Notes under the pieces: model-generated
The model's input: the letters and a program-made list of their open reading frames with translations, nothing else
What the model was told of the DNA's origin: nothing
The model's database searches: none
IMG/VR virus record: IMGVR_UViG_3300048839_000188
Coordinates: 1 to 64,000 of that record
DNA from: a virus
Length of the DNA: 64,000 bases
Reading direction: 5' to 3' (one strand)
In this document: positions 40,243 to 48,434 of the stretch, piece by piece
Layout: each line of letters starts with the position of its first letter
Position numbering within the stretch: position 1 is the stretch's first letter
Made by a program: the position numbers and the translations under genes

Positions 40243-40716
40243 TCACACCATCCTTTCGTTGTCAATTGAATATCGCCGCTTCATAATCTGGGACTGCATT
40301 TTGGCAATTGTCTCAACAGGCACATTGTGGACATTCCTCAATGATAGCTGCGATGGGCTCCAATGGTTATTGTAATCCATCTCGATGCGGACAACTTCAT
40401 ATTTCCACAACTGAGCCATCTCCTCATAGGGTTCAATGCTCCAGTTAGTGCAAAATGTGTTGCTAACAATCACAACAGGTGTGTCTGCCGCTAGAGCGCT
40501 TTGAACTACCTGCTGGCACCACTCGTGACTCTTTTTCACATTCTCCGCACGCCACTCATACTCTCCTTCTTCGTTGATGTGGAAATCATCAGCTTCCACA
40601 TGACACACATGGTCGCCTTCTCGGTCGTGGCCATCTGCAATCAAGTTGGCCAGTGAAGTCTTACCTGTTCCGGGGATACCGCTGATGATGTAGAGTCTGC
40701 GCAGTTCATTATTCAT
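40243..40716 (-). CDS. Polynucleotide kinase-like P-loop kinase (AAA_33)
   Basis: 157 residues. Walker A ISGIPGTGKTSL, DDFHINEEGEYEW (lid/substrate Asp), and the C-terminal RNVHNVPVETIAKM that is typical of the T4 Pnk-kinase-like AAA_33 family. Likely phosphorylates 5'-OH ends of RNA or DNA, the partner activity of an RNA ligase; the ligase gene lies 2.4 kb upstream in the same arm. Confidence 0.7.
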   Translation of the reverse strand: MNNELRRLYIISGIPGTGKTSLANLIADGHDREGDHVCHVEADDFHINEEGEYEWRAENVKKSHEWCQQVVQSALAADTPVVIVSNTFCTNWSIEPYEEMAQLWKYEVVRIEMDYNNHWSPSQLSLRNVHNVPVETIAKMQSQIMKRRYSIDNERMV

Positions 40717-40718
40717 AG

Positions 40719-41159
40719 TCAATTGTCTCCTTTTGGAACAAACTCCTGGACATTCCCCAACTGTTGGGGATACTTGTTAATCGCCCCTGTGCTCAGGATG
40801 CGCATGTTGGGATCATCCGTGATATGTCTAATCGTATTGCACGTTGAACAGCCAACAAACAATGGCCCATCATAAAACTCAGGCCACGTCCATTCGAAAA
40901 AATTCCTCACACTCGGATGACATTTGCAGAATGAATTATCATCCCTAGATGGTCTGCGGTCCACATAGTTTGTTACATACTGCTGTGCTGCTGGTGGAAG
41001 GAAATCCAAATCACCCTCCTCATACCAGTGTGCTAGCTCACGATGGGATTCACGCTCCACATAAGCAATAATGCTTTCGATATTTTCCATCTCCTTTGTG
41101 GTATCGCCCCAGTCTTCGTGCTGGACGAAATCTAATGGGGTTGATTCTGCTGTTGTCAT
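40719..41159 (-). CDS. Hypothetical protein with CxC/CxxC
   Basis: 146 residues; GGGAGA upstream. Acidic N-terminus, then FCKCHPS and GCSTCNT, which could bind zinc. Function unknown. Confidence 0.5.
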   Translation of the reverse strand: MTTAESTPLDFVQHEDWGDTTKEMENIESIIAYVERESHRELAHWYEEGDLDFLPPAAQQYVTNYVDRRPSRDDNSFCKCHPSVRNFFEWTWPEFYDGPLFVGCSTCNTIRHITDDPNMRILSTGAINKYPQQLGNVQEFVPKGDN

Positions 41160-41165
41160 CTCTAG

Positions 41166-41378
41166 TCAATCTCCCTTCCTGCTGTTGTGTTCGTCTTCGC
41201 AATTGGACCACCTTGAGGGCCAATCGTCTTCACCTGTTTGAGCCCACCACTCGGATTCTTCATCATCTACAACACGTTGCTTGTGCTCATCCTCGCAATG
41301 TGGACAACGATACCAGTTCAAGTCAGTCCCATGGCCACATAGAAAGGGCCAATAGTAGCGTGAATCATCTGACCACAT
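41166..41378 (-). CDS. Small Cys/His/Trp-rich protein
   Basis: 70 residues. CGHG, CPHCEDEH and a repeated CEDEH near the end suggest a zinc site. Strongly acidic. Function unknown. Confidence 0.5.
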   Translation of the reverse strand: MWSDDSRYYWPFLCGHGTDLNWYRCPHCEDEHKQRVVDDEESEWWAQTGEDDWPSRWSNCEDEHNSRKGD

Positions 41379-41381
41379 CTC

Positions 41382-41708
41382 TCAAGCATCCTTGTTCTTC
41401 GTAGTGAGTTCCTTAATCTGCTGGTTGAGCTTGTAAATCGTCATCTGAGCCTCATTAAGCTTCATCTGGGATTCCTGATAGCTCTTGACCCATGTCTTCT
41501 GATCTGGCGCATCCGGCAACGAAATAGAATCTTCTGGGACAATTACTACTGTGATATCCCCATCAGTGGCAGGGACATACTTCTTCTCCTGACCCCATCC
41601 ATCCTCGCGCACGACAATCGCACCATCCAGCATCTTCAGAGCCTCATTGGCATACTTCGACTGGACCAGAATCCCACCATACATGTCAGTCTTGATATAA
41701 ACGCGCAT
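41382..41708 (-). CDS. Hypothetical protein with C-terminal coiled coil
   Basis: 108 residues. Beta-like N-terminal part (MRVYIKTDMYGGILVQSK) and a heptad-rich C-terminus (YQESQMKLNEAQMTIYKLNQ). Function unknown. Confidence 0.5.
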   Translation of the reverse strand: MRVYIKTDMYGGILVQSKYANEALKMLDGAIVVREDGWGQEKKYVPATDGDITVVIVPEDSISLPDAPDQKTWVKSYQESQMKLNEAQMTIYKLNQQIKELTTKNKDA

Positions 41709-41745
41709 TTTCAGTCTCCCTTATTTGACAATCTACGTTGTTGAC

Positions 41746-42768
41746 CTACACTGTCACTAGCTGATTGATTTCCTTATGTGGCTTCTTCAAAAGAGCCATG
41801 ACATAGTTCTTCGTCTGATTGTTGGCCCCAAACAACGCTGAATGGAGCGCAGATGCCTTTGCGGATTCCCTCTTCGCCTCCCTCACTCGATGGTGATCGA
41901 AGTATTCTGTGAAGCCGTTCAGAATCGCCCACCCGGTTGCCATACCACGACCAATGTCAGCAAACTGTCCCTGCCCCTTGCCGTGGAAGATTAGTTCCGC
42001 TACAGTGATTCTGCGTTCCTGGAGCTTCTTGCTCACATCACTGTCTGTAGATGGCAATGCGGCCTGGATGATATTACGAATCTGCGCAGTGTCATATTCC
42101 GTCGATGCCATCTGCTTGAATGTCTTACCCGATTCATGCATGGCAGTCATCATCTGCTCCAATGTGTCTTTTGCCACACGTAGCAGTTCCTTAGCTCCCT
42201 TCGTGTGGCGGATGCTCACATATGTCCTCTTGGAGGATGCCTCAGCCAATTCCATCGTGTTCGCGCACACAATACGCACAGCAGTTGCGAATGCAGTCAA
42301 CGCAGCACTCCGGTCATGTGCATTGCGGATGCACATGAAACCATCAACAGGGTCACCATTGATGTCGAGAGCAGCATTGGGCATTGACATGAGTGCCCAT
42401 ACCTGACGGCCATGCTTGATGGAGCCCATCACATTAATCCGACACCCTAGATCGATGAGATACTGCGCCAACTCGAATGTCTCGGACTGTTGGATTTCCT
42501 GATATCCATCACCCACCACTGAAAGTGGGAACTTCGAATCCGTCCTGATAATCCCCTTCCATTCATCGAATGGGATCACAGTGCCATCCTTCATCTGCCC
42601 ATACAGTTTGATACCTTCTACGAGAAAATCCGTCCTGCTGTGCTGCATGGCAAGCTGGACATTCTTCTGCTGTTCTGGGGTCATTGGTTGGCCCAATCGA
42701 TGCCACGCTGGTGAACCTGCAAAACTGAATGCTGCCATACCCGTTTCGAAATCGATTTGATGTGCCAT
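41746..42768 (-). CDS. DUF932 protein
   Basis: 340 residues from ATG 42768 with AAGGAG upstream. MAHQIDFETGMAAFSFAG...WHRLGQPM is the typical start of the DUF932 (phage/plasmid-like TIGR03299) family; FMCIRNAHDRSAALTAF, TAVRIVCANTM and SIRHTKGAKELL agree. Widespread in phages and plasmids, no proven function. Confidence 0.8.
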   Translation of the reverse strand: MAHQIDFETGMAAFSFAGSPAWHRLGQPMTPEQQKNVQLAMQHSRTDFLVEGIKLYGQMKDGTVIPFDEWKGIIRTDSKFPLSVVGDGYQEIQQSETFELAQYLIDLGCRINVMGSIKHGRQVWALMSMPNAALDINGDPVDGFMCIRNAHDRSAALTAFATAVRIVCANTMELAEASSKRTYVSIRHTKGAKELLRVAKDTLEQMMTAMHESGKTFKQMASTEYDTAQIRNIIQAALPSTDSDVSKKLQERRITVAELIFHGKGQGQFADIGRGMATGWAILNGFTEYFDHHRVREAKRESAKASALHSALFGANNQTKNYVMALLKKPHKEINQLVTV

Positions 42769-42772
42769 TTTC

Positions 42773-42922
42773 TTATACTCCTTCAGGACGGTTGATGAAA
42801 CGAACACTATTGCTGAACACAGAATACGTTGCTGGTTTAACATTCAATCGTGTCAATGCCTCATAGATAGCCTTCTCCAAGTGCTTCTCTGTAACTTCAA
42901 CGGTGATTGTCTGTGGGATCAT
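42773..42922 (-). CDS. Small hypothetical protein
   Basis: 49 residues (MIPQTITVEVTEKHLEKAIY...), AGGAG upstream; ends 4 nt before the DUF932 start, whose AAGGAG lies in its last codons. Function unknown. Confidence 0.5.
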   Translation of the reverse strand: MIPQTITVEVTEKHLEKAIYEALTRLNVKPATYSVFSNSVRFINRPEGV

Positions 42923-42931
42923 CTTATGCTC

Positions 42932-43117
42932 CTATGAACACGTCTTGATCTTACCATTAGGAGTGTATTCTACTGTGACTCCTGATGGAAACTGTAAATA
43001 CGAGACACCATCTACACACGAACGTGAATATCCTGTGAATTTGGCAACCTCCCTGTTAAGATTACCACAACCTACGCACAGAATACTGACTACTGCAACA
43101 AACAGAATCTTGTTCAT
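42932..43117 (-). CDS. Putative small lipoprotein
   Basis: 61 residues. MNKILFVAVVSILCVGCGNL is a signal peptide with a lipobox-like end (VGC); the mature part has two more Cys. Expected at the cell envelope; superinfection-exclusion lipoproteins have similar size, but no homology is claimed. Confidence 0.55.
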   Translation of the reverse strand: MNKILFVAVVSILCVGCGNLNREVAKFTGYSRSCVDGVSYLQFPSGVTVEYTPNGKIKTCS

Positions 43118-44442
43118 GAAAATTCCTCCATATCTGCTACTGAATCATCCAATTTGATGATGCCTTCGAGCACTTTGAATGCAAAACTCTTGTGCTTGAG
43201 CGCATACTGTTTGCCGTCTGGTGTCAGAACATGGACAATCACACCCTCCCGCAGATGGCTACTGTCTAAAGTCGATGGTCCCTCAACAATAACCTCCAAT
43301 CCCTTCTTCAGCAATTGGCGACAATTATCATTGTAGATGACAACAGGTCCGTCGTCTGCATATGAGGGTCCGTGATGCCATTGCCAAAATTCTTGCGTCA
43401 ACGACGGAACACATTCTATCTGGAGTTGGTGGCACCTTTTCCTAACCTGTGGGGGTGTTAATTCCACACATTGACCATCCTCGTTGAACTGTAGGATGCG
43501 GTAACAATAGAACTTGCATTGTCCTGGTGATTGGCCATAGCTGTATGTAATCTTTGCTCCATAACGTTTGCTGATGTCGCTCAGTTCTTTGGGCACATCC
43601 ACAGGGGGCATGATTGGTTGCTGTGGCGCGTGGAATCCGACGATTTCGCCATACAACACTTCGCCTTTTCGTGGTTCTACTCCCATAAGTGCTTTGAATC
43701 TGAATGCATCAGAGCCATAATATCCGGTTCCACTGGTGGCACCCAATATAACGTTGCGGGTCCCATGTTCCAAGGAGTATTGAATCCTCTGTGTGTGGCC
43801 CAATAGCCTGAGAAACCAATTCGTCGGCACAATCTGAGCCACGCAACCAAATCTGTGTGATGTGCCATGGAGTTTTTCTGTGATCCATACCAGTGAGCCA
43901 AGCGGGATATCGTCTGAGCCGTAACGGAATTGTTCTGTGTCATAGTGTTTGGGGAATCCCTTCAATTCGCCCTTCTTAACAGTGCGCTGATTCTGTTGGG
44001 CGACCATGAAAGTTTTGGTGGTGATATACTTATTGCAGATTGGAACCCCACCAGCCTCAGTGAACCTATCGCCCACACTCGACAGCAAAGGTGAATTTAC
44101 ATTGATGGCAAAACTTAATGCTGTGCGAGGAATCCAAAATCCCTCACTTTTTGCACCCCTGAATGTCTGTGCCCTCACTCGTCTGTTTGTGTCGAAGAAT
44201 CCAACCTTATCGGACTCCGCTAATCCCAACTGCTGTCTGGCACTCTTCGAATACAATCCATTAGCTACAGCGAACTCGTGACTCAGTTGGCCATCGCAAG
44301 GAAAATAGATGCCAACATCACCCTCCTTTTGGTCGAGTCCTACAATTACTTGGTCGCCCCAACAATCCGCGATTTGTAGTCTGTCAGCATTGGGATGCGG
44401 TCTAACGTTTCTCAACCCAGTCACAATCGCTGAGTAACTCAC
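43114..44442 (-). CDS. RNA ligase (DRB0094/Rnl5-like)
   Basis: 442 residues, GTG start. N-terminal OB-type domain (VRPHPNADRLQIADC, IYFPCDGQL). Nucleotidyl-lysine motif I is EKLHGTSHRFG (Lys190); later GEIVGFHAP (motif IIIa/IV region) and EGVIVHV...ALKHKSFAFK (motifs IV-V). This is the Deinococcus-type RNA ligase family. Likely reseals broken RNA such as cleaved tRNA, with the kinase at 40243. Confidence 0.8.
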   Translation of the reverse strand: MSYSAIVTGLRNVRPHPNADRLQIADCWGDQVIVGLDQKEGDVGIYFPCDGQLSHEFAVANGLYSKSARQQLGLAESDKVGFFDTNRRVRAQTFRGAKSEGFWIPRTALSFAINVNSPLLSSVGDRFTEAGGVPICNKYITTKTFMVAQQNQRTVKKGELKGFPKHYDTEQFRYGSDDIPLGSLVWITEKLHGTSHRFGCVAQIVPTNWFLRLLGHTQRIQYSLEHGTRNVILGATSGTGYYGSDAFRFKALMGVEPRKGEVLYGEIVGFHAPQQPIMPPVDVPKELSDISKRYGAKITYSYGQSPGQCKFYCYRILQFNEDGQCVELTPPQVRKRCHQLQIECVPSLTQEFWQWHHGPSYADDGPVVIYNDNCRQLLKKGLEVIVEGPSTLDSSHLREGVIVHVLTPDGKQYALKHKSFAFKVLEGIIKLDDSVADMEEFS

Positions 44443-44546
44443 CTTTTGTTCTCCTTCAATTGCTGCTTGGATTCTTTGGATTGTGTCTTCGTGATTCCAT
44501 CCCTGTAGATGATTTTCTTGCCGCCCTTTTTCAGAATCCTATCCAT
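44439..44546 (-). CDS. Small basic protein
   Basis: 35 residues (MDRILKKGGKKIIYRDGITK...), AGGAGG upstream, stop overlapping the RNA ligase GTG. Probably real because of RBS and overlap. Function unknown. Confidence 0.5.
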   Translation of the reverse strand: MDRILKKGGKKIIYRDGITKTQSKESKQQLKENKR

Positions 44547-44567
44547 TCCTTGGGTCCTCCTATGGGT

Positions 44568-45011
44568 TTAGAGAAATCTCTGTTTCTTACCCGTTATGCG
44601 CAGTGAGTAGCATTTACCACCCATCCCATCGTGGGAGCAACTAATGGCATCATTCGCATATTCAACTAACGAATCTGTTTTATGATGGATGCTACGCGCA
44701 GTATCTCCAACACACGCACAACGATTGACTCCACAGATGCGCAGTTTAGAGGGCCACTTCTTGGGCCACACTTTCTTACGCAGCGCACCGAATCCGTCAT
44801 CTGTGAACTTTTCGATCCACTTGACATTCTTATAGTTCTTCAAGCTGAGGTGGATTTCCCTGTAAGTGGGATCGCTATTGGTGTATTCAACCACAACAAT
44901 CTGCGCCTTGCGACGTTTGGCCAGACGGATTTGCTTGAGGACACCCTTTAGTGCTTTGGATGCTGCGCTGAACTCATACTGCATGTCGATGATGACTAAT
45001 GGTGTGGACAT
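44568..45011 (-). CDS. Isochorismatase-like cysteine hydrolase
   Basis: 147 residues. LVIIDMQYEF (catalytic Asp) and ICGVNRCACVGDTA (catalytic Cys region) are hallmarks of the isochorismatase/nicotinamidase superfamily; Lys lies in between. Shorter than usual (about 180). Amidase on a small molecule is likely; an NAD-related role is only a possibility. Confidence 0.65.
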   Translation of the reverse strand: MSTPLVIIDMQYEFSAASKALKGVLKQIRLAKRRKAQIVVVEYTNSDPTYREIHLSLKNYKNVKWIEKFTDDGFGALRKKVWPKKWPSKLRICGVNRCACVGDTARSIHHKTDSLVEYANDAISCSHDGMGGKCYSLRITGKKQRFL

Positions 45012-45382
45012 TAAATTTCCTCCTCATCATCGGGTGGGTCTTCCAACAAACTCACCATCTCATGAAAACCTTTAATACCCCAGCACGATGTTGACTCTGG
45101 TATACCAAACCACACTTGATTCAACACATTCATGATTACATCAACATGACCTGAATCAATGGCAGCGGACAATTTCTGTAATGGATCATCGTCCTGTGCT
45201 TTAATCTGCCGCCTAACTTGTTCGCAAGCAAATTCAGCATCCGGTGCAGTAATGTTCAATGCTAGTTCCTCATCCATCAAAGCCTGAGTTACTGGCCTCT
45301 GTATAGGATGATAATTATATGTGATGCCAAGTAGTATTTCTTTGCTGTCTCGGGCCTTTTGCAGCCATTCATCCTGTGTCAT
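45011..45382 (-). CDS. Hypothetical protein
   Basis: 123 residues from ATG 45382, overlapping the previous stop (ATGA); the frame is open to 45436. Helical, with a strongly acidic end (EDPPDDEEEI). Function unknown. Confidence 0.5.
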   Translation of the reverse strand: MTQDEWLQKARDSKEILLGITYNYHPIQRPVTQALMDEELALNITAPDAEFACEQVRRQIKAQDDDPLQKLSAAIDSGHVDVIMNVLNQVWFGIPESTSCWGIKGFHEMVSLLEDPPDDEEEI

Positions 45383-45993
45383 GCTATCAATCCCCCTTCT
45401 TGGATGTTGAACAATCGCGGTTGTGTCCCAGTCCACTTTATCAGGCTGTGGACATCAGTCACAGGCTTACCGGATTCGATGAGTTGTGCGCCCCAAATTG
45501 CAGCTTGGCACTCAGCAGGCTCGCATTGAAGTTCATCAGCCAAACGGCGAATATGGAGGGCGATAGTTGAATACGTCTGTATGGAAGAGGGATTGCTTTT
45601 CAGCCCCCATGCGCGTGCAATCCACCTATCGATTGTGATGCATTCCAATTGCTGGTGAAGATTGCAGTAGAAATTCTTCACCTTGAATCCCGCTGATGGG
45701 TCAATTTCACCGTGCTCTTTCCAGTGATTGAGAGCATTGGTCACTGTTTTCATGTATCCCACAAATGGCTGTTGGGATTTGTATTGTTCCAATGCTTTTG
45801 TGGCTAGAGAAGCATTCGCAGCAACTGTGGCATTTGGAGATGTGAGAGCAAAGAATGTCAACCACTCATCAGCATCCTTGTCGAATCTCTTGATGGCCGC
45901 ATTCCGAGTGTGCGAATACCACTTGCGATGTTCCCACCCCTTGAGTGCTAACTGTCGCAGCTTATCCTGTTTGTCATGCTTGATTAGTGTCAT
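45379..45993 (-). CDS. DUF7178-like phage protein
   Basis: 204 residues from ATG 45993 (GGAGGAG upstream). FALTSPNATVAANASLATKAL, GFKVKNFYCNL and ITIDRWIARAWG, then ECQAAIWG, recall a phage family annotated DUF7178 with a DNA-glycosylase-like helical look. Function unproven; family call from memory. Confidence 0.5.
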   Translation of the reverse strand: MTLIKHDKQDKLRQLALKGWEHRKWYSHTRNAAIKRFDKDADEWLTFFALTSPNATVAANASLATKALEQYKSQQPFVGYMKTVTNALNHWKEHGEIDPSAGFKVKNFYCNLHQQLECITIDRWIARAWGLKSNPSSIQTYSTIALHIRRLADELQCEPAECQAAIWGAQLIESGKPVTDVHSLIKWTGTQPRLFNIQEGGLIA

Positions 45994-46184
45994 GCTTTTT
46001 GTTACTCCTCCTCCATATATCGCCATTGGGTTTACGAATCTCCAAGACATTCTGCGACATAAACCACGAGCCGCCACCATAAGGCATCTTCTCGCCATCA
46101 ACCCGCGTCAAAGTCCGTGCCTTCAACTTCGCATAAACGATTATCGTCTAACAAAACCCAATCGCCTACTTCAATCGGTATCAT
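45974..46184 (-). pseudogene. Small gene apparently split by a frameshift
   Basis: Frame 1 (46184-46098, RBS GGAGG, ATGA overlap) gives MIPIEVGDWVLLDDNRLCEV; frame 2 continues KARTLTRVDGEKMPYGGG...WFMSQNVLEIR to 45974. Joined near 46125 they read as one ~65-residue protein. No slippery heptamer is obvious, so mutation or sequence error is likelier than programmed shift. Confidence 0.4.
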
Positions 46185-46561
46185 TTGTCATTCCTCCACT
46201 GAGAGCGCTCGATTGTCTGGAGCGCTCTCCATGCTGAACCACAGTGCGTTGCGTAGTGAAATGGAATCCGATCATTATGTAGAGCATCAACCAAATGCAA
46301 CTTCATAGTCTCAGCATCCGGCATCTCTTCTTGTGGTGTAAAGAAAGCTCCTATCTGATTCCTATTAGGATGGATGAAACCAAACGCAGCAGTCCTAATT
46401 GGTGCAGTCAGTCTCATCTTCAAATCATGCTTATCGGGGACATTATTGTGGTCACACCCACGAAGCCCCGTCAGGATGTTCCACAAATGACGGGAATCTG
46501 CAGTGTCAGCGCGCAGAACATCCTCGATTGCGCCCAGAATCTCATTTATTCTTGTGCTCAT
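46181..46561 (-). CDS. Hypothetical protein
   Basis: 126 residues; helical N-terminus (MSTRINEILGAIEDVL). No recognised motif. Confidence 0.5.
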   Translation of the reverse strand: MSTRINEILGAIEDVLRADTADSRHLWNILTGLRGCDHNNVPDKHDLKMRLTAPIRTAAFGFIHPNRNQIGAFFTPQEEMPDAETMKLHLVDALHNDRIPFHYATHCGSAWRALQTIERSQWRNDK

Positions 46562-46580
46562 CTTTTAATCTCCTATGAGG

Positions 46581-46685
46581 TTATCGACGATTCTGTTGAG
46601 TCATCCTCTGCCACAATGCTTCTGCGATGACCTTATCTGAGAAACCCTGCTCTCGCCATTGCGCAATTAGTTGCTCAATTGTCAT
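46581..46685 (-). CDS. Small HTH-like peptide
   Basis: 34 residues (MTIEQLIAQWREQGFSDKVIAEAL...) with start overlapping the previous stop (TAATG). Two short helices resemble an HTH half. Probably translated by coupling. Confidence 0.4.
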   Translation of the reverse strand: MTIEQLIAQWREQGFSDKVIAEALWQRMTQQNRR

Positions 46686-46816
46686 TAGCGCCACCATTGC
46701 TCTCTCCTGTCCATCTTCCACTCTCTTTTCACACTCAATGGTTTCTGGTTGATCTCATTGAGTATGCGTATATCCTGATGCGTGATCCTGCCAATGAGGA
46801 GGAGTATGAATGACAT
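46685..46816 (-). CDS. Small hypothetical protein
   Basis: 43 residues; ATG overlaps the previous stop (TGATG) and its stop overlaps the next ATG. N-terminus hydrophobic (MSFILLLIG), rest basic. Real by overlap pattern only. Confidence 0.4.
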   Translation of the reverse strand: MSFILLLIGRITHQDIRILNEINQKPLSVKREWKMDRREQWWR

Positions 46817-47067
46817 CATGCTTTCGTAATCTTGGGTTCGCAGATGATTTCTGCGATTGTGAAAAGTGGACGGCCTGTGCCGAATTCACCAGACCTCAAT
46901 GCATACATGGCGAGAGTTTCCAGATCCATATATCGGGTCTCACTCAATATCAAAAAGCGAGGCTCATTTTCGAATGTGCCAACAATTGTTCCTGCTGGCA
47001 GATCTTTATTGTCCCAATACATTTTCTGCGGTGGCTGCGGCTTGGGTTGTCTGACTGTGATTTTCAT
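46816..47067 (-). CDS. Hypothetical protein
   Basis: 83 residues, AAGGAG upstream. Pro-rich start, then a compact domain (AGTIVGTFENEPRFLILS). Function unknown. Confidence 0.5.
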   Translation of the reverse strand: MKITVRQPKPQPPQKMYWDNKDLPAGTIVGTFENEPRFLILSETRYMDLETLAMYALRSGEFGTGRPLFTIAEIICEPKITKA

Positions 47068-47070
47068 TTC

Positions 47071-47166
47071 TTAATTCTCCTTCTTGAACGTGATAACAAA
47101 CTCCGTGTTGCCATCAATCAGTGCTTCGACCAAATCCTTGGCGTCCTTTGTTGTCTTGAGGTTCAC
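47071..47166 (-). CDS. Small hypothetical protein
   Basis: 31 residues (MNLKTTKDAKDLVEALIDGN...), GTG start overlapping the previous stop (GTGA); ends 4 nt before the next gene, supplying its RBS. Function unknown. Confidence 0.4.
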   Translation of the reverse strand: MNLKTTKDAKDLVEALIDGNTEFVITFKKEN

Positions 47167-47291
47167 GAACGATCACTAATGGCAGTCATCAGCCAATCAG
47201 AACGCACGAATGGCAAACGTGCATCCCAATAACAGATACGCCAATTACGTGCTCTTGCCGTGTTGTGGAGTGTGAGCCAATCCACAATCAT
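47163..47291 (-). CDS. Small hypothetical protein
   Basis: 42 residues, Trp/Arg-rich (LTLHNTARARNWRICYWDA). ATGA overlap with the previous stop. Function unknown. Confidence 0.4.
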   Translation of the reverse strand: MIVDWLTLHNTARARNWRICYWDARLPFVRSDWLMTAISDRS

Positions 47292-47518
47292 GGCAGTTCG
47301 TTGCGACTCTTCACACATCCGACAACCTTGCCGTCAGCGTCGATGATCGAATAGCCCTTGAAGACTCCATTGCCCTGGACAATGGGCCTCGCAGTCATGC
47401 CCGTGGAGATGTGCTTGTAAATCGCATATCCCCTTGGCAGTGTCAGACGGTGGAAAATCCAACCGTCTGTTTTGTGGTCGACGTGGATGTTCTGGAATGC
47501 GTATGCGAGTGTCTTCAT
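47288..47518 (-). CDS. Hypothetical protein
   Basis: 76 residues, GGAGGGAG upstream. Beta-rich (GYAIYKHISTGMTARPIV; GYSIIDADGKVVG). First gene after a terminator, so probably the start of a new unit. Function unknown. Confidence 0.5.
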   Translation of the reverse strand: MKTLAYAFQNIHVDHKTDGWIFHRLTLPRGYAIYKHISTGMTARPIVQGNGVFKGYSIIDADGKVVGCVKSRNELP

Positions 47519-47581
47519 GATGGGCTCCCTCCAATTAACTGCGTCTGTGGGCGTGTGGTGGCAGGATTGTGGCTACAGAGC

Positions 47582-47607
47582 AAAAAAGGGGAATGCGTCT
47601 CCCTTTT
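47582..47607 (-). terminator. Rho-independent terminator
   Basis: Leftward AAAAGGG, 10-nt loop, CCCTTTT continuing to six T. Follows the stop at 47609; the opposite strand also has a T4 tail, so it may work both ways. Confidence 0.55.
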
Positions 47608-47608
47608 A

Positions 47609-47872
47609 TCATTCTGTGCTTGCTAGGTGTGTGTAGTAGTATCTTTCGAATGCCTTGTCGCCTATTTCGATGCGCGACTCTGACGTTGAACGATACTTGA
47701 ATGATGTTCTGCGATTGCGGGCAGAGTTCTTGTAGTCCTGAGATTGTGTCACCGCGAGAGATGGACCCTCGCAATTGTTATCTCGTGTTGGCACCACTGG
47801 AGGGCCGAGTGGTTTCTTGTTGGCTTCCGCGATGATCGCATCGCACCATGCGCGGAATTCGTCGTTTTTCAC
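47609..47872 (-). CDS. Hypothetical protein
   Basis: 87 residues, basic and polar (SARNRRTSFKYRS). ATGA-type overlap with the upstream gene. Function unknown. Confidence 0.5.
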   Translation of the reverse strand: MKNDEFRAWCDAIIAEANKKPLGPPVVPTRDNNCEGPSLAVTQSQDYKNSARNRRTSFKYRSTSESRIEIGDKAFERYYYTHLASTE

Positions 47873-48066
47873 AAGAACTCCACCTTGTTAGCGCACAATT
47901 GCCAGCACTCGTAACCACGGTAGATGAAACGCCCTCCCTTGTGGGGCTGCGTGATCAAGCGCAGACACCCATATGAGGGTGAGTAGTGGACGTGCATCGG
48001 GCCTTCGACAGTCACATAGTTTGTGATCCCATCGAGAGTGATACGGATTTCGCGTTGCTTTTTCAT
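47869..48066 (-). CDS. Hypothetical protein
   Basis: 65 residues from ATG 48066, overlapping the previous stop (ATGA). Beta-rich (REIRITLDGITNYVTVEG). Function unknown. Confidence 0.5.
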   Translation of the reverse strand: MKKQREIRITLDGITNYVTVEGPMHVHYSPSYGCLRLITQPHKGGRFIYRGYECWQLCANKVEFL

Positions 48067-48302
48067 CGTTGCCACACCTCCACAATGCCGATCCAGTCCT
48101 TCTGTGCGAATCGAAACGCGCAGGTCTGCATCTGACGTCTGCCGTTACTGGCTACTGCGATCATAGCCAGTGCTTGCGTGTGTGAGTCTGTCGCGCCTTG
48201 GAGATAACGATTTCTCCCCATATGCGCAGACTGTCTCTTCCACGAAGCACGCATCTTGTCTTCGATGCGTGGAAGTCCGAAGTTGATTCCGTAAGCGTTC
48301 AT
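48063..48302 (-). CDS. Hypothetical protein
   Basis: 79 residues, basic. The leader carries CCACGTAG followed by ATAACTATC at about 48316-48332, an element also found ahead of the terminase genes. RBS GAAGAGG. Function unknown. Confidence 0.5.
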   Translation of the reverse strand: MNAYGINFGLPRIEDKMRASWKRQSAHMGRNRYLQGATDSHTQALAMIAVASNGRRQMQTCAFRFAQKDWIGIVEVWQR

Positions 48303-48373
48303 CGTCTACCTCTTCAGATAGTTATCTACGTGGTGTGTGGCGTGGGGCAGGATTTTGGCTAGAGCAGAAAGGC

Positions 48374-48410
48374 AAAAAAAAAATGGATGGGAACCGAAGT
48401 TCCCATCCAT
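48374..48410 (-). terminator. Strong rho-independent terminator
   Basis: Perfect 12-bp stem (ATGGATGGGAAC/GTTCCCATCCAT) with TTCG tetraloop, followed by nine T reading leftward. Ends the unit that includes the genes at 48435-49371. Confidence 0.85.
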
Positions 48411-48434
48411 CACCGGAGCCGAAGCCGAGATGTG

